This document shows, piece after piece, positions 26,096 through 35,303 of a DNA stretch of 64,000 nucleotides (positions are counted from its first letter, which is position 1; each line of letters begins with the position of its first letter). The notes below the pieces were generated by a model, which saw only the letters and a list, made by a program, of their open reading frames with translations, searched no databases and had not been told where the DNA came from. The stretch spans positions 1-64,000 of the forward strand of contig NZ_JADJNN010000019.1 in assembly GCF_016714285.1 (NCBI RefSeq), in the 5' to 3' direction. Both the position numbers and the translations under genes were made by a program. The stretch is from Nannocystis sp. (lineage in GTDB: Bacteria; Myxococcota_A; Polyangia; Nannocystales; Nannocystaceae).

Positions 26096-28453
26096 TCATA
26101 GCGAGAACAGGACCACCGGGGGGACCGCCTGTTCCGGGACCTCCCGCAGCGTCGCCGGTTTCTTCGCCATGGCTGCCAATCTCGGATCGATCCACATTGT
26201 ATACAGGTCCACCACCCCCGAGCTCCCCGCCCGGCGGATCGACGCCGCCTCGATCTCGAGGCTGGATCCGAGGAATCCGACGCCGAGCTTGAACAGCGTC
26301 TTGGAATCCTCGACGTCGTCCGCGATCCGGTAGCGGATGCGGATAGCCTCGAGCGTGCCGGGCTCGGGTCCAGTCTGGCTCCCTGACGGCTTCCCCCGGT
26401 TGTCCTCCGCCTTGAGGAAGCCATCGAGGAACTCGTTGATCTCGGCCTTCTTGGCGTCCTTCCAGCTCAGGGTCGGCTTCGCGGCGAACGAGGTCTCGAT
26501 CAGCAAGGCCTGGGCCTGAATTTGCTTCTCCTTGTGATGCAGGTCCCAGCAAAGCGACCAGGCGCCGCCCATGAAGAACGCCTCGAGCTGCGCTCGGGAG
26601 ATGTGGAGCTGCTTGGCGAGGTCCTTGGACCACCGTCCCTTGGACGGCCCATATGTGAGTAAGTTATCGAGCAGTACGGTGCGTCCGAACGAGTAGCCGT
26701 GCCCGCTGCCCACGAGCACGGGCGCCGCCGCCGTCGGCCTCCAGTATGCCACCGCGCTGGCATAGGAGAGCCCGTGATACCACTTCTTCTGTCTCACGGC
26801 CTCGGTCTCCCTGACCTGAGTCGTCACCTCCACCTCGTGGATCTCTCTTTCCACCCCGACCTCCAGCTTCAGCGCCTCGAACTGCGTCTCGCTGTACCGG
26901 AGGAGGGTGTCCTGGGTCATGTAGACCTGGACGGGATTGTCCACGCTCTTGGCCTTGCTCGTGCCGTAGCTCAGGCTCTGGAAGCGATAGCCACTCCGCT
27001 TCCCAGTGTATTTGGCGGCGGCCAAGGTGGCCTCCGCGTTCAGGCACGAGACCTTCAACGACGCCTTCACATCCGCCGAAGCTCCCCCGGTCGCGCCCCA
27101 CATCGTGAGCGAACAGGGCCCCGTCCCGACCTCCGGCAGGTAGGGGCGAAGCGCCCACCCACAGTTGCGGACGAGCTTGCGGTACTCCATGATGCTCGTT
27201 TCTTGGGTACGCTGGACCGCCTGTTCCGCTCGGTTTACCAAGGCGTTGAGCGTAAGCGAGTAACCCGGGATTCCGTCGCCGAAGATACTCTCATCCACGA
27301 TCCTTCGCCCCGCTGTGATGAGTTTCTCGATGACATCCGCGTCGTCCTTGACCGCTGTCTCCTTGCGATACTTCTCGATCGCCGCGACCTGGTCAGCGAC
27401 GACGATCCTCGCGGCGTGATCACGTGCCTTTGGGTAGTACCGGTCCACCTGCTCCAGGTACCCCACCATCGTGGCCTGTGCGACGGGCAAGGGGATCGTG
27501 CCATCGACGGGCTTCGAATCGCCGGTGCCCCGACGGTAGAGATCGACGAGCGCCCTGCAGTAGGTCTCGATGGGATCTGTCCGAAAGCTGAGATGCAAGA
27601 TATCTCCGTCCGGGCGCGTCAAGACCTCCTTGAGCTCTTTGGTGATTGGGTCATCGCGGCCACCGAAGGCGCCCGCCGCCGTGAGGGCCTTCACCTGCTC
27701 CGTGAGCACATCCTTGATGGAGCGAGTCCCCGCGATCACGCTCGCCTGCAGCGCCGCGCTGCTACCCCGCGGGTGACTCCGTGGCGAGGCATCCGCGAGG
27801 GCTATCCACTCGCCGTGCAGGCTGAGCTCGGCCGAGGCCATCGCCTGGGCCTCCCACTCCCAACTCAGGAGCTCGGTGGCCCCGGTCGCTGAAGCGTTGG
27901 CCTCGTCGGCGTCGGCCGCGTCGGCCGCTTCGTCCTCCTCGGAGCTCCCCAGCTCGAAGCCGACGTTCGCCTTCAGCGTGAGACCGGCCTTCGTGAGCGA
28001 GCCGATCATCCGCCCGAGGGACACCGACCTGGCGTTGATGTGCTCGTTGGAGTCAGCCGGATGGACCAGCACGCAGAGGATCGCCAGCTTGCCGGTCTCG
28101 GCCGTGACTGTGGCGCCGACCTCGGCCGTGAGCCCTGGCATGATCATACTGCCGAAGTCAAAGGTCGCGCTCGCGCTCAACGCGGTGGAATTACCGTCGT
28201 GGCAGCACTGAAACTGGCCCTTGTGGTCCGTCCCGACCTTCAGGAAGTACTGATACAGGGCGTTGGGCCCGCTTGGGATCGCCTCCGTTCGCAGTGTCCC
28301 GTCATAGCTGGAGGCGGCCGCCTCGGCCTCCGCCTCCTTGAGGTGGCCGAAGGACACCTCTTCGGGCTCGTCGGACTTCGCCTTGTCCCCCTTCACGAAG
28401 AACTTCAGGAAGTCCTTACGTTTCCGCGTATAGCACACCTTCAGCTTCGTCAT
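26096..28453 (-). CDS. Giant-operon gene 1: unrecognised protein, first gene of the operon
   Basis: A 785-residue protein starting MTKLKVCYTRKRKDFLKFF; the ATG at 28453 has GGAG six bases upstream, which decided the start over an in-frame ATG at 28570. There is no signal peptide. An acidic Ala/Asp/Glu patch (SSEEDEAADAADADEAN) lies about residue 180, and the C-terminal part has several Trp-rich segments (GGAWSLCWDLHHKEKQ). No family is recognised. The DNA looks less GC-rich than the neighbourhood: 38 of 60 bases are G or C in 27001-27060, against 45 of 60 in 30001-30060 of ppsA. That could mean a more recent arrival. Confidence 0.72.
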   Translation of the reverse strand: MTKLKVCYTRKRKDFLKFFVKGDKAKSDEPEEVSFGHLKEAEAEAAASSYDGTLRTEAIPSGPNALYQYFLKVGTDHKGQFQCCHDGNSTALSASATFDFGSMIMPGLTAEVGATVTAETGKLAILCVLVHPADSNEHINARSVSLGRMIGSLTKAGLTLKANVGFELGSSEEDEAADAADADEANASATGATELLSWEWEAQAMASAELSLHGEWIALADASPRSHPRGSSAALQASVIAGTRSIKDVLTEQVKALTAAGAFGGRDDPITKELKEVLTRPDGDILHLSFRTDPIETYCRALVDLYRRGTGDSKPVDGTIPLPVAQATMVGYLEQVDRYYPKARDHAARIVVADQVAAIEKYRKETAVKDDADVIEKLITAGRRIVDESIFGDGIPGYSLTLNALVNRAEQAVQRTQETSIMEYRKLVRNCGWALRPYLPEVGTGPCSLTMWGATGGASADVKASLKVSCLNAEATLAAAKYTGKRSGYRFQSLSYGTSKAKSVDNPVQVYMTQDTLLRYSETQFEALKLEVGVEREIHEVEVTTQVRETEAVRQKKWYHGLSYASAVAYWRPTAAAPVLVGSGHGYSFGRTVLLDNLLTYGPSKGRWSKDLAKQLHISRAQLEAFFMGGAWSLCWDLHHKEKQIQAQALLIETSFAAKPTLSWKDAKKAEINEFLDGFLKAEDNRGKPSGSQTGPEPGTLEAIRIRYRIADDVEDSKTLFKLGVGFLGSSLEIEAASIRRAGSSGVVDLYTMWIDPRLAAMAKKPATLREVPEQAVPPVVLFSL

Positions 28454-28818
28454 CGTCGGCTCCGCGTTGTCCAAATTCCGGGACGACGCATTGTCGTCCA
28501 CGGTCTCATCTACGATTGGCGCACCGATCACAGCGGCCCCACACGCGCCGAGGGGCAGCTGCCGCCGCACGGCGGCGTCGCGCGGTCATCGAGGAGAGCA
28601 AGGGGCGTGCCGGACCTGCGGCGCGGGAGCTCGCCGGGATTACGCGGCGCACGGTGCCTGGGCGCGCGGGTTGGCTCCGTGCGCACGCCCGGCGCGGATC
28701 CGATGTGCGCACGTTGCGGATGCGCGCCCGACCCACCGCCCTGCGCCCGGGGCTGCCCACCCGGCATCTGCGCAGACTTTGCGGCGAGCGCAACCCGCCC
28801 GCAGCGGTATCAAGGGCC
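28454..28818. promoter_or_regulatory. Divergent intergenic region, giant operon / ppsA
   Basis: 365 bases between two divergently read units and the only place for the main giant-operon promoter. On the minus side GGAG serves gene 1 of the operon. On the plus side TATCAA at 28808-28813 ends six bases before the ppsA ATG. A palindromic GCCGCCGCACGGCGGC lies near 28560. I found no clear -35/-10 pair for the operon. Confidence 0.4.
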
Positions 28819-31128
28819 ATGCGCGACGCCCTGCCCTTCGATCCGAGCGACCTCGTCCGTCCCTTCGCCACCCTCGGCAAGCAGGACACCGCCCTGGTCG
28901 GGGGCAAGGGCGCCAACCTCGGCGAGCTGCTGCGCGCCGGCCTGCCGGTGCCGCAGGGCTTCGTCGTCACCGCCCAGGCCTACCTCGACGCGCTCGACAC
29001 CGCCGGCGTGCGCCCGAAGGTCAACGCGATCGCCGAGAAGCTCGACGCCGACGACAGCGCCGCCCTGACGGCCGCCTCGGCCGAGCTGCGCAAGCTCGTG
29101 CAAACCGTCGGCGTGCCCGCGACCCTGCGCGCGCAGATCCTCCGCGCATACGCGGCCCTCGGCGACGACCGGGCCGTCGCCGTGCGCTCCTCGGCGACGA
29201 TGGAGGACACCGCCGGATCCTCCTTCGCCGGCATGAACGAGACCTATACCAACATTCGCGGCCAGGACGCCCTGATCGACGCGATCGTCCGCTGCTGGGC
29301 CAGCGTGTGGGGCGAGCGCGTCATGGCCTACCGGGCCAGCAACAACATGCGCGACGAGCCGGCGATCGCCGTATGCGTGCAGGAGATGGTGGATTCTCAG
29401 CGCAGCGGCGTCATGTTCACCGCCGACCCCGCCACCGGCGATCGCCAGCGCATCGTCATCGAGGGCGCCTTCGGCCTCGGTGAGGTCGTCGTCGGCGGCC
29501 AGGTCGAGCCGGACACCTACGTGCTCGCCAAGGACGGCCCGCGCCTCCTGACCGTGCGCGTCGGCCACAAGACCCACAAGATCGTGCGCGGCCCCGACGG
29601 CAAGGACCTGCGCGTCGACCTGCCCGCCGCCGAGGGCACCCGCCGCGTCCTCGACGACGCCGAGATCCTCGCCCTCGCCGCCCTCGCCACCCGCATCGAG
29701 GCCCACTACGGATCGCCGCAGGACGTCGAGTGGGCCGCCGACGCCGAGGCGATGTACATCGTCCAGGCGCGCCCGATCACCACCCTCGGCGACGCCGCCA
29801 CCGCCACGCCCGATGCCGGCACCACCGCCAACAGCGGCCGCGTGCTGCTCTCCGGCCTCGGCGCCGCCCCCGGGCGCGTCGCCGGCAAGGTCCGGATCCT
29901 GAAGTCCGCCGAGGACGGCGGCCAGCTGCTCGCCGGCGAGGTCCTGGTCGCCGCGATGACCAGCCCCGACTGGGTGCCCACATTGCGCCGCGCCGCCGCG
30001 CTCGTCACCGACGGCGGCGGCATGACCTGCCACGCCGCGATCGTCAGCCGCGAGCTGCGCATCCCGTGCATCGTCGGCACCCGCGAGGCAACCCGCGTCT
30101 TGCGGGACGGCGAGCTCGTCACTGTCGACCCCGCCAAGGGTCAGGTCCTCGAGGGCGACCTCACGGCCGCAGATGTGCACATTCAGGTCAACGCCCCGCC
30201 GCCCGCCGCCAGCGAGCCCGTGGAGGCGATCGGCACCCGCCTCTACGTCAACCTTGCGATCGCCGACCAGGCCGCGGCCGTCGCCGCCCTGCCGGTCGAC
30301 GGCGTCGGCCTGCTGCGCGCCGAGTTCATGATCACCGACGCCCTCGGCGGCGCCCACCCCAAGCAATTGATCGCCGAGGGCCGGCGCCAGGAGTTCATCG
30401 ACAAGATGAGCGCCTCCCTCCTCACGATCACCCGCGCCTTCGCCCCGCGGCCCGTCATCTATCGCAGCTACGACTTTCGCACCAACGAGTTTCGCAAGCT
30501 GCGCGGCGGCGAGGCCCACGAGCCCCACGAGGAGAACCCGATGATCGGCTACCGCGGCTGCTACCGCTACGTCCGCGATCCGGAGCTGTTCCTGCTCGAG
30601 CTCGACACCCTCGCCGCGGTCCGCGAGCAGACCCCGAACCTGCACCTCATGATCCCCTTCGTGCGCACCCAATGGGAGCTCGAGGCCTGCCTCGAGATCG
30701 TCGACAAGCACCCGCTGGCCCGCCAGCGCGGCCTCCTGCGCTGGGTCATGGCCGAGGTGCCCTCGGTCGTCTACCGCATCCCCGACTACGCCCGCCTCGG
30801 CATCCACGGCGTCTCGATCGGCAGCAACGACCTCACCCAGCTCATGCTCGGCGTCGACCGCGACTCCGAGATCTGCGCCGAGCTCTTCGACGAGTCCGAC
30901 GCCGCCGTGCTCGACGCGATCCGCCAGATCATCGAGAAGGCCCGCGAGCACGGGCTCACCTCCTCGCTGTGCGGCCAGGCCCCGAGCAACAACCCCGCCT
31001 TCGCCGATCAGCTGGTCCGCTTCGGCATCACCTCGATCTCCGTCAACCCCGACGCCGCCCGCAGCACCCGCCGCGTGATCGCCGAGTCCGAGCGCCGCCT
31101 CCTGCTCGACGCGGCCCGCCGCCGCTGA
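28819..31128 (+). CDS. ppsA: Phosphoenolpyruvate synthase
   Basis: A 769-residue cytoplasmic enzyme (family members run near 790) that makes PEP from pyruvate and ATP for gluconeogenesis. It has the ATP-grasp pyruvate/ATP-binding domain at the N-terminus (VGGKGANLGELLRAGLPVP, VRSSATMEDTAGSSFAG), the swivelling phosphohistidine domain with His405 in GGGMTCHAAIVSRELRIPC, and the C-terminal PEP-utiliser barrel with the catalytic Cys718 in SSLCGQAPSNNP. The three domains are in the normal order. The start at 28819 follows AAGGG and matches the family N-terminus. The downstream membrane gene begins 36 bp later and may be co-transcribed. Confidence 0.95.
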   Translation: MRDALPFDPSDLVRPFATLGKQDTALVGGKGANLGELLRAGLPVPQGFVVTAQAYLDALDTAGVRPKVNAIAEKLDADDSAALTAASAELRKLVQTVGVPATLRAQILRAYAALGDDRAVAVRSSATMEDTAGSSFAGMNETYTNIRGQDALIDAIVRCWASVWGERVMAYRASNNMRDEPAIAVCVQEMVDSQRSGVMFTADPATGDRQRIVIEGAFGLGEVVVGGQVEPDTYVLAKDGPRLLTVRVGHKTHKIVRGPDGKDLRVDLPAAEGTRRVLDDAEILALAALATRIEAHYGSPQDVEWAADAEAMYIVQARPITTLGDAATATPDAGTTANSGRVLLSGLGAAPGRVAGKVRILKSAEDGGQLLAGEVLVAAMTSPDWVPTLRRAAALVTDGGGMTCHAAIVSRELRIPCIVGTREATRVLRDGELVTVDPAKGQVLEGDLTAADVHIQVNAPPPAASEPVEAIGTRLYVNLAIADQAAAVAALPVDGVGLLRAEFMITDALGGAHPKQLIAEGRRQEFIDKMSASLLTITRAFAPRPVIYRSYDFRTNEFRKLRGGEAHEPHEENPMIGYRGCYRYVRDPELFLLELDTLAAVREQTPNLHLMIPFVRTQWELEACLEIVDKHPLARQRGLLRWVMAEVPSVVYRIPDYARLGIHGVSIGSNDLTQLMLGVDRDSEICAELFDESDAAVLDAIRQIIEKAREHGLTSSLCGQAPSNNPAFADQLVRFGITSISVNPDAARSTRRVIAESERRLLLDAARRR

Positions 31129-31164
31129 CCCTCACTCGCAGCGCAGCGAAGGCGAGCGCGCACG

Positions 31165-31725
31165 ATGCCGTACCTGCGCCAGATCTTCAGGGTGGCGGCC
31201 GTGCTCGCGGCGACGGTCGTGGCCGTCGCTCTGCTGTCATGGTCGCTGCACGCCCTCGGCCCCCGCAGCCCGTGGTTCGCCCTGCTCGTCGTCTGGTTGC
31301 CGATGACCTGGCTCGGAACGATCAGCCACATCGCGCCGCCGCGCTTGCCCGCGTGGTACCACGCGCTGCGGGGCTTCGAGCGCGACGGCCGGGTCTACGA
31401 ATGGCTCGGTGTGCGCCTGTGCAAGCGACTGCTTCGGCGCGGGCCGCTCGCCGTGTTCAACCCGGCGCTGCGCCTGCCCGCCGCGCCAGGCCCCGCCAAC
31501 CTGGCCCGACTGGAGCAGTCGATGCGCGACGCCGAGGCGAGCCACGCCATCCTGCTCGTGCTAACGCTCGCGGTCGTCGTGCACGCGGCAGCCCGCGGGT
31601 GGTGGGCCGCCGCCGCCTGGACCCTCCTGTTCGACATCCTCGTCAACGGCTACCCGGTGATGCTGCAGCGCTACAACCGGGCGCTGCTGCGCCGGCGCTT
31701 CGCCGCAGCAGCGCCGCCTGGCTGA
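31165..31725 (+). CDS. CrtO-like integral membrane acyltransferase family protein
   Basis: A 186-residue membrane protein with about four hydrophobic segments (near residues 10-30, 38-55, 130-145 and 150-168). YEWLGVRLCKRLLRRG and, at the end, NGYPVMLQRYNRALLRR match the conserved pattern of the glycosyl-4,4'-diaponeurosporenoate acyltransferase (CrtO) family, whose founding member adds a fatty acid to a staphylococcal carotenoid. No other carotenoid gene is in the window, so substrate is unknown. It ends two bases before the stop of the convergent efflux permease. Confidence 0.6.
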   Translation: MPYLRQIFRVAAVLAATVVAVALLSWSLHALGPRSPWFALLVVWLPMTWLGTISHIAPPRLPAWYHALRGFERDGRVYEWLGVRLCKRLLRRGPLAVFNPALRLPAAPGPANLARLEQSMRDAEASHAILLVLTLAVVVHAAARGWWAAAAWTLLFDILVNGYPVMLQRYNRALLRRRFAAAAPPG

Positions 31726-31727
31726 CC

Positions 31728-32945
31728 TCACTCGAAGCGCAGCGCCTCGATCGGCTTGAGCCGCGCCGCCTTGCGCGCGGGGAACACCCCGAACACCACG
31801 CCGATCGTCACCGACACCGCGAACGCGATCGCCGACGCGAAGATCGGCACGCGGAACGGCAGGTGAAACGCCTCGGCCACCGCGAGGGCCCCGAGCACCC
31901 CGAGCAGCACCCCGAGCGCCCCGCCGGCCGCCGCGAGCACCACCGCCTCGACCAGGAACTGCTGCAAGATGTCGCGCGCCTGGGCCCCGATCGCCAGGCG
32001 GATCCCGATCTCGCGGGTCCGCTCGGTCACCGATACCAGCATGATGTTCATGATCCCGATCCCGCCGACCACCAGCGATATCGCGGCCACGCTGGCGAGC
32101 AATGTGGTCAGTACGCCGGTGACCGTCCCGAGCACCCGCTGGATCTCCCGCATGTCGCGGACGTTGAAGTCGTCCTCCTCGCCGCCGCGGATGCGCCGAC
32201 GCTGGCGCAGCAGCGACTCGATCTGGGCCTTGGCCTCGTCCGTGCGCGCCTCGGACACCGCCGACACCATGATCGTGCCCACGTGCTCGTCGCCAGCGAT
32301 GCGCCGCGCGAAGGTCGTGTGCGGCAGCAGCACGAAGTCGTCCTGATCCTGGCCAAACGTCGACACGCCCTTGGCGGCCATCAATCCCACCACCTTGCAG
32401 CTCAGGTCGTGCAGCCGCAGCTCGGCGCCGACGGGGTCCTGACCGCCGTACAGATCGGTCGCGACCGTCTGCCCGATCACGCAGGCCTTGCTCGCCTGGC
32501 GCAGATCCTCGCCGTCGAGGTCGCGCCCGGACGCGCTGTGCCATCCGCGTACGTCGAAGAACTCCGGCGTGATCCCCATCAGCGAGGTGCTGCGATTGCG
32601 CTCGCCGACCACCGCACGGATCACCGTCGAGCTGACCGCGGCGGCGCGGCGCACCGCGGTGCACTCGCGCCCGATCGCCTCGACATCCCCGCGGGTGAAC
32701 GGCACGGCGCCGCGCAGGCCGCCGCCGAAGGGCCCCTTGGACTCGCCGCCCGGCAGCACGATCAACATGTTGCTGCCCAGGCTCGAGATCTCGTTGCTGA
32801 CCAGCGCCGTCGCCCCCTCCCCCATCGCCTGCATCATGATCACCGAGCTCACGCCGATGACCACGCCGAGGGTCGTCAGCAGCGAGCGCATCTTGTTGCG
32901 CGAGAGCGCCTTGAGGGCCAGCGCCGCGGTCGCGTCGAGCCTCAC
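31728..32945 (-). CDS. MacB-type ABC efflux permease (FtsX fold)
   Basis: A 405-residue inner-membrane protein. One N-terminal helix (LLTTLGVVIGVSSVIMMQ) is followed by a large periplasmic domain of about 220 residues and three C-terminal helices with GGIGIMNIMLVSVTERTREIGIR, the signature of the MacB/FtsX permease family. It lacks the fused ATPase of MacB because the ATPase is the separate preceding gene. The ATG overlaps the ATPase stop as ATGA. With the adaptor upstream this makes a complete inner-membrane half of a tripartite pump; no outer-membrane TolC-like gene is nearby. Confidence 0.93.
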   Translation of the reverse strand: MRLDATAALALKALSRNKMRSLLTTLGVVIGVSSVIMMQAMGEGATALVSNEISSLGSNMLIVLPGGESKGPFGGGLRGAVPFTRGDVEAIGRECTAVRRAAAVSSTVIRAVVGERNRSTSLMGITPEFFDVRGWHSASGRDLDGEDLRQASKACVIGQTVATDLYGGQDPVGAELRLHDLSCKVVGLMAAKGVSTFGQDQDDFVLLPHTTFARRIAGDEHVGTIMVSAVSEARTDEAKAQIESLLRQRRRIRGGEEDDFNVRDMREIQRVLGTVTGVLTTLLASVAAISLVVGGIGIMNIMLVSVTERTREIGIRLAIGAQARDILQQFLVEAVVLAAAGGALGVLLGVLGALAVAEAFHLPFRVPIFASAIAFAVSVTIGVVFGVFPARKAARLKPIEALRFE

Positions 32946-33670
32946 GCCGCCGCCTCCGGGCGCTGGCCGTCGGAGCTGATCTCGCCGTCGAGGAACACGA
33001 CATGGCGGGCCGCGTGCGCGGCGATGTCGCGGTCGTGGGTCACCATCACGATGGTGAGCCCGAGCTCGCGGTTGAGCTGGGTGATAAGCGCCATGATCTC
33101 CCGTCCGGTGCGCGAGTCGAGGTTGCCGGTCGGCTCATCCGCCAGCAGCACCGCGGGCCGATTGACCAGCGCCCGGGCGATCGCCACCCGCTGCTGCTGC
33201 CCGCCCGAAAGTTCGTTGGGCAGCGCCCGCTCGCGCCCCGCCAGGCCGACCGAGGCCAGCGCCTCGCGGGCCCGCAGGTCGCGGTCCCGCCGCGACACCC
33301 CGGCGTAGATCAGCGGCAGCTCGACGTTCTCCTGCGCCGAGGTCCGGCGCAGCAGGTTGAAGCCCTGGAACACGAAGCCGAAGCGCTCGTTTCGCAGGCG
33401 CGCCAGCACGTCCTCCGACAGCGACCCGACCTCCACGCCCTCGATCTGGTAGCGCCCCGAGGTCGGCGTATCGAGGCAGCCGAGGATGTTCATGCAGGTC
33501 GACTTGCCCGATCCGGAGGCGCCGAGGATCGCCACGAACTCGCCCGGGAAGATGTCGAGGTCGATCCCCTTCAGCGCCGCGAACGCGGCCTCGCCGGCGC
33601 CGAACACCTTGGTCACGCCGCGCAGCGACAGCAGCGGCGCGCGCGTTGGGGTCTGCCCTGCGTCGCTCAT
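32942..33670 (-). CDS. ABC transporter ATPase of MacB/LolD type
   Basis: A 242-residue cytoplasmic ATPase. Walker A GASGSGKST at 50-58, signature LSGGQQQR at 154-161, Walker B plus D-loop LLADEPTGNLD ending at 185, and switch His212 (MVTHD) are all intact, so it should power transport. It is the middle gene of three coupled ones: its start overlaps the adaptor stop and its stop overlaps the permease start, each as ATGA. Substrate could be a macrolide, peptide, lipoprotein or siderophore; the sequence does not say. Confidence 0.95.
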   Translation of the reverse strand: MSDAGQTPTRAPLLSLRGVTKVFGAGEAAFAALKGIDLDIFPGEFVAILGASGSGKSTCMNILGCLDTPTSGRYQIEGVEVGSLSEDVLARLRNERFGFVFQGFNLLRRTSAQENVELPLIYAGVSRRDRDLRAREALASVGLAGRERALPNELSGGQQQRVAIARALVNRPAVLLADEPTGNLDSRTGREIMALITQLNRELGLTIVMVTHDRDIAAHAARHVVFLDGEISSDGQRPEAAA

Positions 33671-34875
33671 TTGGGCTTCTCACCCACCGGCGTGGCCAGG
33701 TCGACCAGCACCTCCACGCCGACCGCCAGCTCGCCGCGCACCGCGGTGTGGATGCCGTCCGAGACCCCCACCAGGACCTCCACCCGCCGCGGCGCCTGCC
33801 CGGGCTCCTGCACCCAAACCCCGTGGCTGCCGGGCTGCGCGGGCGCCTCCCCGCTCGGGACGAAGCGCAGCGCGGCGTTCGCCACCAGCAGCGCGTCGTG
33901 GTCGCTCGCGGTGACGACCTTCACCGACGCCGTCATGCCCGGGCGCAGCTTGTGCTCGGGGTTCTCGACCGCGAGGATCGCCTCGTAAGTGACCACATTC
34001 TGGGTGATCACCGGCGAGTTGCGCAGCTCGGTGACAGTGGCTTCAAAGCGCTGATCGGGGAATGCATCGACCGTGAAGTGTGCGGCCTGCCCGGGCTGCA
34101 CCTGGCCGACGTCGGCCTCGTCGATCGCCGCGACCACCTGCATCTTGGCCAGGTCCTCGGCGAGCACGAACAGCACCGGCGCCTGAAACGAGGCCGCCAC
34201 GGTCTGGCCCGGGTCGACCGCCCGCGACAGCACGACGCCGTCGATCGGCGCGAGGATCTCGGCCCGGTGGCGGTTGGTGCTCGCCAGCTCGAAGCTCGCG
34301 TGCTGCAGCGCCACCTGGGCCCGCATGCTGTGCACCTCCGCCGCCGCCCGCTCATCGGCCGTCACCGCGTTGTCGCGCTCCGCCGATCCGACCGCGCCCG
34401 CGGCGAACAGCTGGTCGCTGCGCACGCGCTCCTGATGCGCCTGCTTGGCCCCCAGCACGGCCTCCTCGACCGCGACGCGGGCCGCCGCCAGGCTCGCCCG
34501 GCTCTGGTCGAGCTGCGCGTGCAAGGAGGCGGTATCGAAGCGGGCCAGCACCTGCCCCTTCTTCACGATATCGTTGTAGTTGACCTCGACCGTGGCGATG
34601 CGGCCCGAGATCTCGGCCCCGACCGACACCGTGCTGCGCGCCTCGACGCGACCGGTCGCGCTGACCTCGTGCACCACCTCGCCGCGGACCACCGCGGCGC
34701 CGCGATACTTCGGCGCGTTCGCGTCGGCCCGCGGGCGCCAGATCACGACCGCGGCCGCGACGGCGCCCACCAGCCCGACCACCAGGCCCCAGCGCAGGAC
34801 GATCCGGTGTCGCCGCCGTCGACCCTCCTGCGCGAGGATCTGCGACAGTTCCGGGCGGGCATCAGCGGCGGGCAT
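33667..34875 (-). CDS. MacA-type periplasmic adaptor (membrane fusion protein)
   Basis: A 402-residue adaptor: a single anchoring helix at about 27-46, a lipoyl/barrel-sandwich half (VSATGRVEARSTVSVGAEIS), a helical hairpin (SRASLAAARVAVEEAVLGAKQ), the second lipoyl half (ILAPIDGVVLSRAVDPGQTV) and beta-barrel domains. This is the standard order of the HlyD/MacA family. It bridges the permease to an outer-membrane channel. The start ATG at 34875 keeps the anchor near the N-terminus; the open frame extends 51 codons further as low-complexity Gly/Pro. A weak GATAGT lies 10 nt before the ATG. It is the promoter-proximal gene of the three. Confidence 0.92.
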   Translation of the reverse strand: MPAADARPELSQILAQEGRRRRHRIVLRWGLVVGLVGAVAAAVVIWRPRADANAPKYRGAAVVRGEVVHEVSATGRVEARSTVSVGAEISGRIATVEVNYNDIVKKGQVLARFDTASLHAQLDQSRASLAAARVAVEEAVLGAKQAHQERVRSDQLFAAGAVGSAERDNAVTADERAAAEVHSMRAQVALQHASFELASTNRHRAEILAPIDGVVLSRAVDPGQTVAASFQAPVLFVLAEDLAKMQVVAAIDEADVGQVQPGQAAHFTVDAFPDQRFEATVTELRNSPVITQNVVTYEAILAVENPEHKLRPGMTASVKVVTASDHDALLVANAALRFVPSGEAPAQPGSHGVWVQEPGQAPRRVEVLVGVSDGIHTAVRGELAVGVEVLVDLATPVGEKPK

Positions 34876-35303
34876 GGGGGCCGGACTATCGCACGTCCCG
34901 CGGCCCGCAGGACTGGCGCCAGCGGAAATTTGTGCGCCAGAGCCGCCGCGACCGCCGACACCTGTCCCCCCGCCCGGGGCCGCGCAAATCACCACACTCG
35001 ATATCCTCGGCGTGATTGATGTGAGCACGATAATCCGCCATCGATCGTCGATTCATCACAGTCTGGGGCTCGAAATCGCCAGAGGCCACGCGAGGTCTCG
35101 CAACCTCCGGAGCCGCGATCGCTGACGGGCGCGCGCGAATTGGGCCGATCCGTCGCAACGAGGTCATCACCATGTCTGCACCCGCCGCGCCCCGCGCCGT
35201 GATAGCGTGCGGCTGTAATGACTCGTCTTTCGTCGGGCTCCGCGTGGAAGTGCCCGGCGGGGGACGAGACGGGCCGGCCGAAGCCGGCAAGGAGATTAGC
35301 GTA
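34876..35303. promoter_or_regulatory. Divergent intergenic region, efflux operon / fibrinogen-like lipoprotein
   Basis: 428 bases with no credible gene. For the plus-strand lipoprotein, AAGGAG at 35289-35294 stands nine bases before its ATG, and a GATAGCGT -10-like element lies near 35200. For the efflux operon only the weak GATAGT near the start is seen. The TTGATGTGAGCACGATAATC region around 35018-35037 is notably AT-rich for this genome and may hold a promoter. Confidence 0.35.

Noticed and set aside
11853..28453. Giant operon as a contractile injection (eCIS/T6SS) locus
   Set aside because: I could not see a sheath, tube, baseplate, spike or AAA+ ATPase gene. Only a cargo or partner role remains possible.
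28702..28830. Short Cys-rich open reading (MCARCGCAPDPPPC) upstream of ppsA
   Set aside because: No ribosome site, ends by running into ppsA in another frame, and the Cys pattern fits no known family; likely chance.
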